NCBI RefSeq assembly: GCF_022009635.1
Contig: NZ_CP091716.1
Coordinates: forward strand, 1,255,001-1,319,000
Source of the DNA: Variovorax paradoxus
GTDB taxonomy: Bacteria; Pseudomonadota; Gammaproteobacteria; Burkholderiales; Burkholderiaceae_C
DNA length: 64,000 nt
Direction: 5' to 3'
Both the position numbers and the translations under genes were made by a program. Position 1 is the stretch's first letter, and each line of letters starts with the position of its first letter. The notes under the pieces are model-generated. The model was not told the DNA's origin. It searched no databases and saw only the letters and a program-made list of their open reading frames with translations. Shown in pieces: positions 23,921 through 32,436 of the stretch.

Positions 23921-25189
23921 ATGAACCGCAGACCGCCCATCCCCAACCGCGGCCCGGCGCCGTCGCGGCAATTGCTCACCGCGCTGGGCGACCGCTTCCG
24001 CGCGGCCTTCGCGCAGGGAGACTTCGCGCAGGCACTCGGGTTCGCGACGCAGGCCTGGCACGCCACGCGCAGCCCGCAGCCGCTGGCCGACATGGCGCTG
24101 TGCCAGCTGCGGCTCGATCGGCCGCAGCAGGCCTACGACACCTACCGCCGCGCCGTGGAGCAGCTGAAGACGGCCAACACCTTCGACGGCCTGACGGAGG
24201 CGGCGGGGCAGCTGGGCAAGCGCGACGAGGTTCGCGAGTACGGCACGGTGTCGCTGCGGCTCAAGATGCAGGAAGCCGCACGGGAAAGGCCGGCCGCCGT
24301 GTCGGCCGCGGCCACGTCGGTGCCGCCGCCGCCCTTCGACCCCGGAAGGCCCGAGCGCAACGTCATCGCCTTCAGCCTGTTCGGCGCCGATCCGCGCTAT
24401 TGCGAGATGGCGGTGCTCAACGTGCGCGCCGCGCGGGAGCTGTTTCCCGCATGGGCCTGCCGCTTCTACCTCGACGGCTCGGTGCCCGCGGCGGTGCGGC
24501 ACCGGCTGGGACTGGAGGGCGCGGGCATCATCGACGTGCAGGCGCTCGGCGGCCACGACCTGCCGGGCACCATGTGGCGCTTCCTGGCACTCGACGACGG
24601 GGAGATCGACCGCGTGCAGTTCCGCGACGCCGACTCGCTGCTGTCCACGCGCGACCGCGCGGCGGTGCAGGCGTGGTGCGACTCGGGCCGCTGGTTCCAT
24701 GTCATGCGCGACTACCACACGCACAGCGAGCTGATGCTCGCCGGCATGTGGGGCGCCTGCCGCGGCGTGTTCACGGACGTGGCGACCGACATGCGCGCCT
24801 ACCTGCGCAGCCGGCCCTTCTCGTCGCGCTACGCCGACCAGCATTTCCTGCGGCATCGTGTCTGGCAGGTCGCGCAGGGCAGCCTGTGCATGCACGACGA
24901 ATGGTTCGGCCTGCCCGGCAGCCAGCCGTTTCCGCCGCATCCGCCGATGGCGGTGGACGCGCGCTACGCCCACGTGGGCGCCAACATCGGCGCGCCGTCG
25001 ATGCATGTGGCGCATGCCGCGCCAGACGGCACGCCGGTGCACTGGACGCTGTACGACGATGCCGGGCAGCCGGTGTGCGGCTACGACGCCATGGTGCGCG
25101 ACGGCGGCTTCCACGTCGGCATTCCCGCGCCCTATGCGGCGCAGATCGGGGCCGGGCGCTGGAAGGTCGTCACGCGGCCGGCCGGTTGA
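23921..25189 (+). CDS. TPR / glycosyltransferase-like protein in the secretion operon
   Basis: 422 residues with no signal peptide, so probably cytoplasmic. The first about 120 residues are helical and TPR-like (ALGFATQAWHATRSPQPLADMALCQL, RPQQAYDTYRRAVE). After a proline-rich linker a second domain starts with RNVIAFSLFGADPRYCEMAV and contains VQFRDADSLLSTRDRAAV, resembling the DxD-type nucleotide-sugar site of small glycosyltransferases, then HVMRDYHTHSELMLAGMWG. The gene begins 7 bases after the HlyD stop with GAGAGG upstream, so it belongs to the operon. It could glycosylate the adhesin or another surface product. Family membership is by motif only, and no donor or acceptor can be named. 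Confidence 0.55.
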   Translation: MNRRPPIPNRGPAPSRQLLTALGDRFRAAFAQGDFAQALGFATQAWHATRSPQPLADMALCQLRLDRPQQAYDTYRRAVEQLKTANTFDGLTEAAGQLGKRDEVREYGTVSLRLKMQEAARERPAAVSAAATSVPPPPFDPGRPERNVIAFSLFGADPRYCEMAVLNVRAARELFPAWACRFYLDGSVPAAVRHRLGLEGAGIIDVQALGGHDLPGTMWRFLALDDGEIDRVQFRDADSLLSTRDRAAVQAWCDSGRWFHVMRDYHTHSELMLAGMWGACRGVFTDVATDMRAYLRSRPFSSRYADQHFLRHRVWQVAQGSLCMHDEWFGLPGSQPFPPHPPMAVDARYAHVGANIGAPSMHVAHAAPDGTPVHWTLYDDAGQPVCGYDAMVRDGGFHVGIPAPYAAQIGAGRWKVVTRPAG

Positions 25190-25205
25190 CGGCGGCCGGC
25201 CGGCC
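25176..25205. terminator. Perfect GC-rich inverted repeat between convergent genes
   Basis: GGCCGGCCGG (25176-25185) pairs perfectly with CCGGCCGGCC (25196-25205) across a 10-base loop that contains the stop codon of the preceding gene. It ends 5 bases before the stop of the convergent dehydrogenase gene. There is no T-run on either side, so intrinsic termination is uncertain. Confidence 0.4.
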
Positions 25206-25210
25206 CTGGC

Positions 25211-26611
25211 TCAGCGCACCAGCAGCTTCATCATCCGCGCGAAGGTCTTGCCGTAGGGCGGCCTGAACAGGCCCGCGCCGTTGAACGCCGACTGCCGGAA
25301 GATCGGCTTCAGCTTGGAGAAAGTCTCGAAGCCGTATTCCCCGTGGTACGCGCCCATGCCGCTCGCGCCGACGCCGCCGAAGGGCAGGTCGTCCTGCGCG
25401 ATGTGCAGCAGCGTGTCGTTGATCGACACGCCGCCCGACACCGTCTGGCTCATCACGCGGTCGATGGTCGCGCCGTTCTTCTCGAACAGGTAGAGCGCGA
25501 GCGGGCGCGGATGCGCGTTGACGTAGGCGATGGCTTCGTCGATGCCGCCATAGGGCAGCACCGGCAGCAGCGGGCCGAAGATTTCCTCGCGCATCACGCG
25601 CATGCCGTCGTTCACGCCGGTCAGCAGCACCGGCGGAAAGCGGCGCGTGGCGGCGTCGGGCGCGGTGTCCGACAGCGGCACCGCCGAGGCGCCTTCCTGC
25701 TGCGCGGCGGCCGCCAGCTCCTGCAGCCGCGCGAAGTGGCGCGGGCTCACGATGCTGGTGTAGTCGGTGTTGCCGCTGCCCAGGTCGGGGTACATCGACG
25801 CGAACACGCGCCGCGCGCTCTCGGCGAAGCGCTGCTGCTGGCCCTCGGGCACCAGCACGTAGTCGGGCGCGATGCAGGTCTGGCCCGCGTTCAGCGTCTT
25901 GCCCACGAGGATGCGTTCCACCGCCTTATCGAAGTTGGCATCGGGCCCGATGATCGCGGGCGACTTGCCGCCCAGCTCCAGCGTCACCGGCGTGAGGTTG
26001 TCGCTCGCCGCGCGCATCACGTGGTGGCCCACGGCCGTGGAGCCGGTGAAGAGCAGGTGGTCGAAGGGCAGGGCGGAGAACTCGCGCGCGGCCTCGGCGT
26101 CGCCGTTGACCACGGCGATCTCGTCGGGCGCGAAGGCCTTGCTCACCAGCGCCGCGAACAGCTCGGCGAAGCGCGGCGTGTATTCCGACTGCTTCACCAT
26201 CACGCGGTTGCCCGCCGCCAGCGCGGCGGTCATCGGCCCCACGGCCAGGTACAGCGGGTAGTTCCACGGCACCACGATGCCGACCACGCCCAGCGGCTGC
26301 GGCATGATCTTCGACGACGCGGGCTTGAACCACAGGCCGGTCGAGCGGCGGCGCACCCGCATCCAGTGCCTGCCGTGGCGCAGCGCGTGCGCGATGCCCT
26401 CGAGCGCGGGGAACACCTCGGCCAGTTCGGTTTCCTGGAACGCGCGGTTGTGGAAATCGGCGCTGATGGCGGCGGCGATCTGTTCGCGGTTGTCCTTCAC
26501 CAGCGCGCGCAGCCGCCGCAGGCGGTCGGCGCGTTCGGGCCACGGCTGTGTCTGGCCGCGCAGGCTGGCGGCGCGCATGGCGTCGAAGGTCTGTCGCATG
26601 TCTTGTGTCAT
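25211..26611 (-). CDS. Coniferyl-aldehyde-dehydrogenase-like NAD(P)-dependent aldehyde dehydrogenase
   Basis: 466 residues, cytoplasmic. ATG 26611 is chosen because GCGAGGA lies 5-8 bases upstream; an upstream extension to 26665 has no support. Aldehyde dehydrogenase hallmarks are complete: PWNYPL at 115-120, LELGGKS with catalytic Glu212, and NAGQTC with nucleophile Cys246. The short N-terminus and the stretch WFKPASSKIMPQPLGVVGIV are typical of the coniferyl/aryl and fatty aldehyde dehydrogenase branch. The likely reaction is oxidation of an aromatic or long-chain aldehyde to the acid. No pathway partner is adjacent: the convergent neighbour is the secretion operon, and the upstream neighbour is the DUF2894 gene 147 bases away. 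The substrate is therefore inferred from family resemblance only. Confidence 0.75.
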   Translation of the reverse strand: MTQDMRQTFDAMRAASLRGQTQPWPERADRLRRLRALVKDNREQIAAAISADFHNRAFQETELAEVFPALEGIAHALRHGRHWMRVRRRSTGLWFKPASSKIMPQPLGVVGIVVPWNYPLYLAVGPMTAALAAGNRVMVKQSEYTPRFAELFAALVSKAFAPDEIAVVNGDAEAAREFSALPFDHLLFTGSTAVGHHVMRAASDNLTPVTLELGGKSPAIIGPDANFDKAVERILVGKTLNAGQTCIAPDYVLVPEGQQQRFAESARRVFASMYPDLGSGNTDYTSIVSPRHFARLQELAAAAQQEGASAVPLSDTAPDAATRRFPPVLLTGVNDGMRVMREEIFGPLLPVLPYGGIDEAIAYVNAHPRPLALYLFEKNGATIDRVMSQTVSGGVSINDTLLHIAQDDLPFGGVGASGMGAYHGEYGFETFSKLKPIFRQSAFNGAGLFRPPYGKTFARMMKLLVR

Positions 26612-26758
26612 GGGTCCTCGCGAGGGTTCTGCCCGGGGTGAATGCACCGGCCCGCGATCTTGCACCTTGGCGCCGCGTCGGTCACGTCTTTCCGCCCGGC
26701 ACTGTGCCCGAGACTGCCGCCGGATCGCAGCCCCCTGCGCGACTCGCCCGCGCCGGCT

Positions 26759-27439
26759 TCAGCCGGCCTTGCCGGCGCGCGTCGTCTTCCGGGCGGCGCC
26801 TTCGCCGCGCGCGGTGCCGGTGGCGGCCGGCGCGCTGGCGTTGTGCTTCGCCTGCTCGACCCACGACAGCGTGTCGACGTAAGACATGAAGTGGTTCAGG
26901 TACTCCGGCGACAGGTCGCGCATCAGCGTGAGCGCGCGGTGAACCAGGTGATGCGAGTTGAGCGGCCCCGCGTTCTCCGGCACCTTGGCCAGCGACTGCG
27001 TGAGCCGCAGGTCGGCGCTGAGCTTCGACCAGGTGCTGCGGAAATAGCGCAGCGTCTTCAGTTCGGGGGCGTGCGACTGGCCGGGCGTGGCGTCCGCGGG
27101 CACCGCGGGCATGCCGGCGGGAAGGGGCGAGTTGTGAGCGGCGTGATCCACCAGCTCCGCGAGCGCGCTGCGTTCGCATGGCTGCTGCTGTTGTGCTTCC
27201 TGCGGCTCGTCTGCCGCCGCGGCTGCATGGGCGGCTTCCATGTCCTTGCCGTACGCGGCAAGCAGCGTGGCCACCCTGTCGTCGAGCAGGCGCCGGGCTT
27301 CGCCTTCGTGCGTGTCCGCGCGCCGGGCCAGTGCCTCGATGAAGCGGAAGCGCACCGGGTCGAAGCGGTGGTCGCCGCGCGCGATCCACGCCTCGACCAT
27401 CGCCACGTTGCCGGCCACGACTTCCTCCTGGCTACTCAC
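26759..27439 (-). CDS. DUF2894 family protein, last gene of the MotAB-like operon
   Basis: 226 residues. It starts at a GTG (27439) that overlaps the end of the OmpA/MotB-like gene by 8 bases (GTGAGTAG). There is no signal peptide or membrane segment, so it is probably cytoplasmic. The N-terminal half is helical and charged; a Gln-rich spacer (about 97-106) follows; the conserved region includes LRYFRSTWSKLSADLRLTQS and LNSHHLVHRALTLMRDLSPE. The C-terminus is a basic Ala/Lys/Arg tail ending KTTRAGKAG. I recognise it as DUF2894, a family of unknown function found with DUF802 and DUF3348. It may be a cytoplasmic partner of the motor-like complex. Confidence 0.8.
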   Translation of the reverse strand: MSSQEEVVAGNVAMVEAWIARGDHRFDPVRFRFIEALARRADTHEGEARRLLDDRVATLLAAYGKDMEAAHAAAAADEPQEAQQQQPCERSALAELVDHAAHNSPLPAGMPAVPADATPGQSHAPELKTLRYFRSTWSKLSADLRLTQSLAKVPENAGPLNSHHLVHRALTLMRDLSPEYLNHFMSYVDTLSWVEQAKHNASAPAATGTARGEGAARKTTRAGKAG

Positions 27440-28091
27440 GGCGCTTCGCGTTGGCGGTGCCGGTGGAAGAGGGGCGCGGCGTCGGCGCCATTTCCACGCG
27501 CCGGTTCTTCGAGCGCCCCTCGGCGTCGGCGTTCGACGCCACCGCCTGCTCGGAGCCGAAGGCCGCGGCGAACACCGAGGAGGAGGGCATGCCTTCCTCG
27601 ATCAGCGCGCGCGTCACCGTGAGCGCGCGCTGGGCCGACAGCTCCCAGTTGTCGGCGAAGCGGCGCGCGTCGCCGCGCATCTGCCGGTCGTCGGTGAAGC
27701 CGCTGACCATCAGGATCTCGTCGCGGCTGCCCAAGTAGGCAGCCAATGGCGCCGAGAGGCTCTTGAGCAGTTGCCGCCCCTCGGGCTGCAGGTCGGCGGA
27801 ATTGAAGGCGAACAGCACATTGCCGCTGATGCCGATGCGGCCGTTGTTCAGTGTCACGCGGCCGGCCGCGAGCGGGCCCGCGAGCGCCTGCTCGAGCGCC
27901 TCGCGGCGCTGGGCTTCCGCGCGCCGCTGCTGCACCTCAGTCTCCAGTTTGGACGCAAGCTCCATCTGCATGCCCAGCGCGCACACCAGGATCAGCACGA
28001 ACGCGCCAAGCAGCCCCGACATCAGGTCGCCGAAGACGGCCCACACCGGCACGCCCGGCTCCAGGCCGCTTTCGTCGATGTCCTCGCGCAT
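27432..28091 (-). CDS. OmpA/MotB-like protein, stator partner of the DUF802 protein
   Basis: 219 residues. ATG 28091 shares its A with the stop codon of the upstream gene (TGATG), so the two are coupled. A short cytoplasmic N-terminus is followed by one membrane helix, VPVWAVFGDLMSGLLGAFVL, that carries Asp22 at the place of the proton-binding aspartate in MotB/ZorB plugs. A short coiled coil (ETEVQQRRAEAQRREALEQ) leads to an OmpA-type peptidoglycan-binding domain: GNVLFAFNSADLQPEGRQLL, VSGFTDDRQM, NWELSAQRALTVTRALIEEG and KNRRVEM. This is the expected layout of a cell-wall-anchored stator subunit. It would act with the MotA-like DUF802 protein. The ion and the cellular task are unknown. Confidence 0.85.
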   Translation of the reverse strand: MREDIDESGLEPGVPVWAVFGDLMSGLLGAFVLILVCALGMQMELASKLETEVQQRRAEAQRREALEQALAGPLAAGRVTLNNGRIGISGNVLFAFNSADLQPEGRQLLKSLSAPLAAYLGSRDEILMVSGFTDDRQMRGDARRFADNWELSAQRALTVTRALIEEGMPSSSVFAAAFGSEQAVASNADAEGRSKNRRVEMAPTPRPSSTGTANAKRRE

Positions 28092-30745
28092 CACGCCTCG
28101 CTGCCCACCGCGGCCTGGCGGCTCGCAAGCTGCTGCAGGTCTTCGACGATCTGCTTCTGCGACATGATGCTCAGGTCGATGACCTCGCGCGCCTGCGCCA
28201 CGTAGTAGGCCAATTGCTCGTCGCTGCGCGCGATCGACTTGCCCAGCGCGGCCTCGATGCGCTGCAACTGCGCGCCCATCTTGTCGTTCGACTGGCTGAA
28301 CATCTGCACCGCCAGGCCGAAGGCTTCGCCCATGCTCGCCACCTCGGCGGCGCCGCCGGTGATCTGCGCGGCAATGCCGGTCATCTTGCCGGTCTCGGCC
28401 TCGACCTGTTCGGTGAAGCGGCCGCCCACGCGCTCGAGCACCTCGGCAGAAGCAGCCACCAGCGAATCGACCGCCGCGCGCTGCTCGATGGAGGCATGGT
28501 TCACCGCGTCGAGCAGCGTGGAAAGCGTCTCGAGGATGCGGCTGCGTTCTTCCAGCATCGCGTTGTCGCGCGCCATGCTGTCGGACAGCTTCTGGCGCAG
28601 CTCCGCGACCACTTCGGCCGCCGCGCGCGGCGCCTCGGAGGCGGCCTGCAGCAGCTGGGCGATTTCGGCGACGGTGGCCTTGGCATGCGCGTCGGCTTGC
28701 GACGACATCTCGCGCGCGGTCTGCGCCACCTGCTCGAGCAACTGGTGCTGCTGGCTTGCTGATTGAGCGCCGGCCTGTTGCCATTCGTCCTTCAGCGTGT
28801 CGGCCATCGTCGCGAGCGATCCGGTCCAGGCGGAAAGGCGCTGCTCGTCGCGTGACGAAATCTGCGAGATGGCATCGAGCAGCTGTTGTTGCTGGCCGGT
28901 GGTGTGCGCGCCGGCTTGCTGCCACTCTTCCTTGAGCGCCGCCGCCATCGATGCGAGCGATCCGGTCCATGCGGAGAGGCGCTGTTCGTCGCGCGACGAA
29001 ATCTGCGAGATGGCATCGAGCAGCAGCTGCTGCTGGCCCGTCGCATGCACGCCGGCCTGTTGCCACTCTTCCCTGAGCGCCGCAGCCATGTCCGCGAGCG
29101 ATTGGGTCCACGCGGCGAGCTTCTGCTCGTCGCGCGACGACACCTGCGAGATCGTGTCGAGCAGGTGCTGCTGCTGGCCTGCCGCGTAAGTGCCGGCCTG
29201 CTTCCATTCTTCCCTGAGCGCGGCCGCCATCGCCGCGAGCGATTGGGTCCATGCGGCGAGCTTCTGTTCGTCGCGCGTCGACACCTGCGAGATCGTGTCG
29301 AGCAGGTGCTGCTGCTGGCCCGCCGCGTACGCGCCGGCCTGCTGCCATTCGTCTTTCAGCCCAGCGGCCATGGCTGCCAGCGATTGCGTCCACACGGCCA
29401 GCCGCTGTTCGTCGCGCGATGCGATGTCGGTCTGCAGCTCGGCATGGGCCTCGCCCACGGTGCGCAGCAGCGAGGCCGAATGCTGTTCGAAAGTGGCGGC
29501 GGCGGCGGTCAGCGCCTGTTGCGAATCGGCCGAGAGCTTCTCGCTCACGCGCTGGTGTTCGGCGAGCGCGCCGTTCCAGGTGTTCGACACGCTGCCCACG
29601 GTGCGCTCGAGCTGCGCGGCAACGTTGTCGACCAGTGCGGCCGAGCGCTGCGCGAAGGTCTCGGCGAAGCGGTCGTGCGAGCCGCGTACTTCGCCGGAGA
29701 GGGCTTCGCTGGTCTGCCGGTGCTCGGCCAGCGCGGTCTGCCAGGTGTCGGCGACGCCGGCCGTGGTGGCCGCGAACCGGCTCGACAGGCCTTCGAGCTG
29801 CTGCTGCACGGTCTGCGAGAGCGTGCCGTGCAGCGCGGCGGTCTCGCGCGCGATGGCGGCCATGGTGGCCTCGACCACCGGCTGGATCGCCGCGCCGGCG
29901 ATGCGCGCGCTCTCGGTCAGGCTCTGGCGCAGCGACTGGTCGACCGACGTGGCAAGGCCCGCGTACACCGCCTCGGCCTTGCCGTGGAAGCTGTCCTGGC
30001 TGCTGATGAGGCGATCGTTCTGCGCCTGGCTCTGCTGCGCCAGCGCGGCCATCATGGCCTGCAGCTGGCCGACCAGCTCGGGCATGGCCAGCGCCTGCTG
30101 CTGCAGCAGCTTGAACGATTCTTCGCGCTGGTGGACCTGCGAGAACACGCGCAGCGTGGTCGCGATCCTGCTGTCGAGCAGTTGGCCGGCCTGCAGCCGC
30201 TCGCGCCGGCACAGCGCCGACATGAGGCCCAGCATGGCCGATGCGGCCACGCCGGCCACCGAGGTGCCGAAGGCCAGCCCCAGGCCCTTCACCGGCGCCG
30301 AGAGCGAGGAGCGCACGGCCTGCAGGTCGGTCGCGCTGTCGAGCGCAAGGCCGGTGCCGTTGAGCGTGACCACCATGCCCAGGAAGGTGCCGAGCATGCC
30401 CAGCAGCACGAGAAAGCCGGCCAGGTACGGTGTGAGGGCGGGGCCGGGCAGGCCGACGCGCTCGCCCTCGATGCGCAGGCGCACCGCGTTCTGCAGCGAG
30501 GCGGGCAGGCTTGCGAGCCAGGCGCCGAGGCTGGGGGGCGCTTCGGAGAGTTCGGCCACGGCGCGCGACAGGGTGTCGGTGGCCTGCTGGAAACGGCGCA
30601 GCTCCAGCGCGCCCATCAGGTAGAAGGCGGCGACGAGCGCGGTGACGGCCAGCGCCAGCGGGTTCGCGCCGACGTAGCCGACGGCGACCCAGCCCACGAC
30701 GGCCAAGCCCGCTGCGAACACAGCGTGAGGAAGAAATCTGGTCAT
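28091..30745 (-). CDS. DUF802 protein: MotA/ExbB-like membrane protein with long coiled-coil tail
   Basis: 884 residues. Two adjacent N-terminal helices lie at about 8-47. Two more helices at about 105-128 and 155-178 carry a MotA/TolQ/ExbB-type pattern: LTPYLAGFLVLLGMLGTFLG, then LSAPVKGLGLAFGTSVAGVA. From about 200 to the end the protein is Gln/Ala/Glu-rich and helical, predicted coiled coil. This part includes five 47-residue tandem repeats (443-677) and a conserved end segment (about 730-884). I recognise the DUF802 family. Paired with the MotB-like gene downstream, it resembles ZorA, in which a MotA-like core carries a long cytoplasmic tail. It starts 1 base after the DUF3348 stop. Function is unassigned. 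Confidence 0.82.
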   Translation of the reverse strand: MTRFLPHAVFAAGLAVVGWVAVGYVGANPLALAVTALVAAFYLMGALELRRFQQATDTLSRAVAELSEAPPSLGAWLASLPASLQNAVRLRIEGERVGLPGPALTPYLAGFLVLLGMLGTFLGMVVTLNGTGLALDSATDLQAVRSSLSAPVKGLGLAFGTSVAGVAASAMLGLMSALCRRERLQAGQLLDSRIATTLRVFSQVHQREESFKLLQQQALAMPELVGQLQAMMAALAQQSQAQNDRLISSQDSFHGKAEAVYAGLATSVDQSLRQSLTESARIAGAAIQPVVEATMAAIARETAALHGTLSQTVQQQLEGLSSRFAATTAGVADTWQTALAEHRQTSEALSGEVRGSHDRFAETFAQRSAALVDNVAAQLERTVGSVSNTWNGALAEHQRVSEKLSADSQQALTAAAATFEQHSASLLRTVGEAHAELQTDIASRDEQRLAVWTQSLAAMAAGLKDEWQQAGAYAAGQQQHLLDTISQVSTRDEQKLAAWTQSLAAMAAALREEWKQAGTYAAGQQQHLLDTISQVSSRDEQKLAAWTQSLADMAAALREEWQQAGVHATGQQQLLLDAISQISSRDEQRLSAWTGSLASMAAALKEEWQQAGAHTTGQQQQLLDAISQISSRDEQRLSAWTGSLATMADTLKDEWQQAGAQSASQQHQLLEQVAQTAREMSSQADAHAKATVAEIAQLLQAASEAPRAAAEVVAELRQKLSDSMARDNAMLEERSRILETLSTLLDAVNHASIEQRAAVDSLVAASAEVLERVGGRFTEQVEAETGKMTGIAAQITGGAAEVASMGEAFGLAVQMFSQSNDKMGAQLQRIEAALGKSIARSDEQLAYYVAQAREVIDLSIMSQKQIVEDLQQLASRQAAVGSEA
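28715..29419 (-). repeat. Five tandem 141-base repeats coding 47-residue coiled-coil units
   Basis: The units begin at residues 443, 490, 537, 584 and 631 of the DUF802 protein. Each reads approximately SRDEQ(R/K)L, AWTxSLAxMAAxL, (K/R)(D/E)EWQQAG, GQQQxLLDxISQ(V/I)S. They are nearly identical in protein and DNA, which points to recent expansion, and make the tail length likely to vary between strains. Confidence 0.9.
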
Positions 30746-30746
30746 G

Positions 30747-31466
30747 TCAGCCTGGTTGCTTCATGCGAAGGGCCTCGAGCAGCCCTTCGACCGGTTGAAA
30801 TCGAAAGTCCAGTTCGGCGAGCAGCACGTCCTGGAGGTCTTTGTGGAACACGTCCTGCCATGCGGGCGCGGGGCGGGGGGCGCTGCCGGGGTGCTCCGTC
30901 TGATCGGTTTGTTCGCTCTGTTCGGCCTGGGCTTCCAGCGCAGCCTGCCGCAGGCGCTTGAAGCGCTTTTCGAGCAGCGAGGGCACGCTCGACATCAGGC
31001 TGCGCTCCTGCGCGGCCAGCACCTGCTCCATCACCACGTCCACCGCCGCCAGTTTGGCCATGGCCTGCGAGCGGCCTGCCAGCGTGGTCCGCAGGCGGCT
31101 GCGCAGCGGGCCGATGGCGACTTCCATCGCCTGTTGCCGGGCGAGGTAGCGCTGGCGCAGCGGGGCGAAGTCGGTGGCGTCCGCGGGGGCGGCGCTGTCC
31201 GACGCGATGGCCTTGGTCAGCGCGGCGCGCACGCGGGCGCACTCGGCTTCCTCGGCGCTCGCGGAGGCTTTTGCACTGGAAAGAGAGCTCGCCGGGCCGG
31301 CGTTCAACGCCGCGGACAGCGAGATGTCGTCGGTCCAGCCGAACCACTGGCTCAGCCGCTCGGCGGTGGTCTGCCGGGGTTGCCCGACGTCGCTGTCGGT
31401 CAGCCTGGAAAGCAAGCGCACGAGCGGCGAACCGGTGAAACCTGTGCGCCGTGACGCTTGCACCAT
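30747..31466 (-). CDS. DUF3348 family protein, first gene of the MotAB-like operon
   Basis: 239 residues from ATG 31466; a TTG at 31475 would add three residues. No membrane segment or signal peptide is seen. It opens MVQASRRTGFTGSPLVRLLS, has a Ser/Ala-rich middle, a long helical region (RQRYLARQQAMEVAIGPLRS) and a C-terminus with VFHKDLQDVLLAELDFRFQP. I recognise DUF3348, a family of unknown function that travels with DUF802, OmpA-like and DUF2894 genes. It is followed after 1 base by the DUF802 gene, so all four genes (31466 to 26759) form one tightly packed operon. A cytoplasmic accessory role for the motor-like complex is an inference from this linkage. Confidence 0.8.
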   Translation of the reverse strand: MVQASRRTGFTGSPLVRLLSRLTDSDVGQPRQTTAERLSQWFGWTDDISLSAALNAGPASSLSSAKASASAEEAECARVRAALTKAIASDSAAPADATDFAPLRQRYLARQQAMEVAIGPLRSRLRTTLAGRSQAMAKLAAVDVVMEQVLAAQERSLMSSVPSLLEKRFKRLRQAALEAQAEQSEQTDQTEHPGSAPRPAPAWQDVFHKDLQDVLLAELDFRFQPVEGLLEALRMKQPG

Positions 31467-31553
31467 TACCGTCAAATCGAAAAACCTAGCAGTCTACACC
31501 GGGCCCCTCCGGGCCCCTGCACGCGCGGCCCGGCCACAGAGTGGTCGCCAGCT

Positions 31554-32411
31554 TCAGCCGAGCGCGGCGGGTGCCGGCGGCTCGACGGGCAGGGCGCGCT
31601 TGTGGGCGCTCTTGCGGTGGGTGGACAGGATGATCCGGCGTGCCTCGGCCGACACCGGCTTGCCTTCGAGGAAATCGTCGATCTGCTCGTAGGTCACGCC
31701 GAAGGCATCTTCGTCGGGCTTGCCCGGCACCAGCGACTCGAGGTCGGCGGTGGGCACCTTGTAGACCAGCGCGTCGGGTGCGCCCAGCAACTGCGCCACC
31801 GCGCGCACGCGGCGCTTGTTCAGGCCGGTGAGCGGCGTGATGTCGGCCGCGCCGTCGCCGAACTTGGTGAAGAAGCCCATCAGCGCCTCGGCCGCGTGGT
31901 CGGTGCCGATGACGATGCCGTCGTGCGCGCCGGCCACAGCGAACTGCGCCACCATGCGCTCGCGCGCCTTGATGTTGCCGAGCACGAAGTCTTCATGCGC
32001 CGCGTCGCGGAACTTCAGGTCGCCGGCCTTCAGCGCGGCGAGCATGCCGTCGGCCGCGGGGCGGATGTCGACGGTGATGGTGCGGTCGGGCCTGATGACG
32101 GCGAGCGAGGCCTGCGCCTCGGCTTCGTCCTTCTGGACGCCGTAGGGCAGGCGCATGGCGATGAAGCTGGCGTCGCGGCCTTCGGCGCGCAGCTTCTCGA
32201 CGGCGCGCTGCGCCAGGCAGCCTGCGGTCAGCGAATCGACGCCGCCGCTGATGCCCAGCACCAGCGTCTTCAGGCCGGTCTGCTTCAGGTAGCTGGCGAG
32301 AAAGTCGACGCGGCGCTCCAGCTCGCTGGCGGCGTCGAAGACGGGCGCGACATGCAGCGCCGCGATGATCTCGCGCTGCGTGTCGTCGACGGGGGTGAGG
32401 TCTGCGCTCAT
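31554..32411 (-). CDS. nadE: NH3-dependent NAD+ synthetase
   Basis: 285 residues, cytoplasmic. It adenylates deamido-NAD with ATP and amidates it with ammonia, the last step of NAD biosynthesis. The PP-loop motif SGGVDS is at 55-60, followed by [34 protein letters not shown] and [17 protein letters not shown], all typical of the E. coli-type short NadE without a glutaminase domain. The length fits this class (about 275). ATG 32411 is chosen over an upstream in-frame start because it begins the family-like N-terminus ([15 protein letters not shown]). It is 25 bases downstream of the pldA stop, same strand. Confidence 0.95.
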   Translation of the reverse strand: MSADLTPVDDTQREIIAALHVAPVFDAASELERRVDFLASYLKQTGLKTLVLGISGGVDSLTAGCLAQRAVEKLRAEGRDASFIAMRLPYGVQKDEAEAQASLAVIRPDRTITVDIRPAADGMLAALKAGDLKFRDAAHEDFVLGNIKARERMVAQFAVAGAHDGIVIGTDHAAEALMGFFTKFGDGAADITPLTGLNKRRVRAVAQLLGAPDALVYKVPTADLESLVPGKPDEDAFGVTYEQIDDFLEGKPVSAEARRIILSTHRKSAHKRALPVEPPAPAALG

Positions 32412-32436
32412 TGGTTTTGTCTGCGTATGAAAGAGG

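Noticed and set aside
27432..30212. Long - strand frame running through the DUF802 gene into the MotB-like gene, suggesting a fusion
   Set aside because: The part upstream of 28091 is an out-of-frame reading of the DUF802 coiled-coil repeats. The MotB-like protein has its own ATG with a normal short N-terminus.
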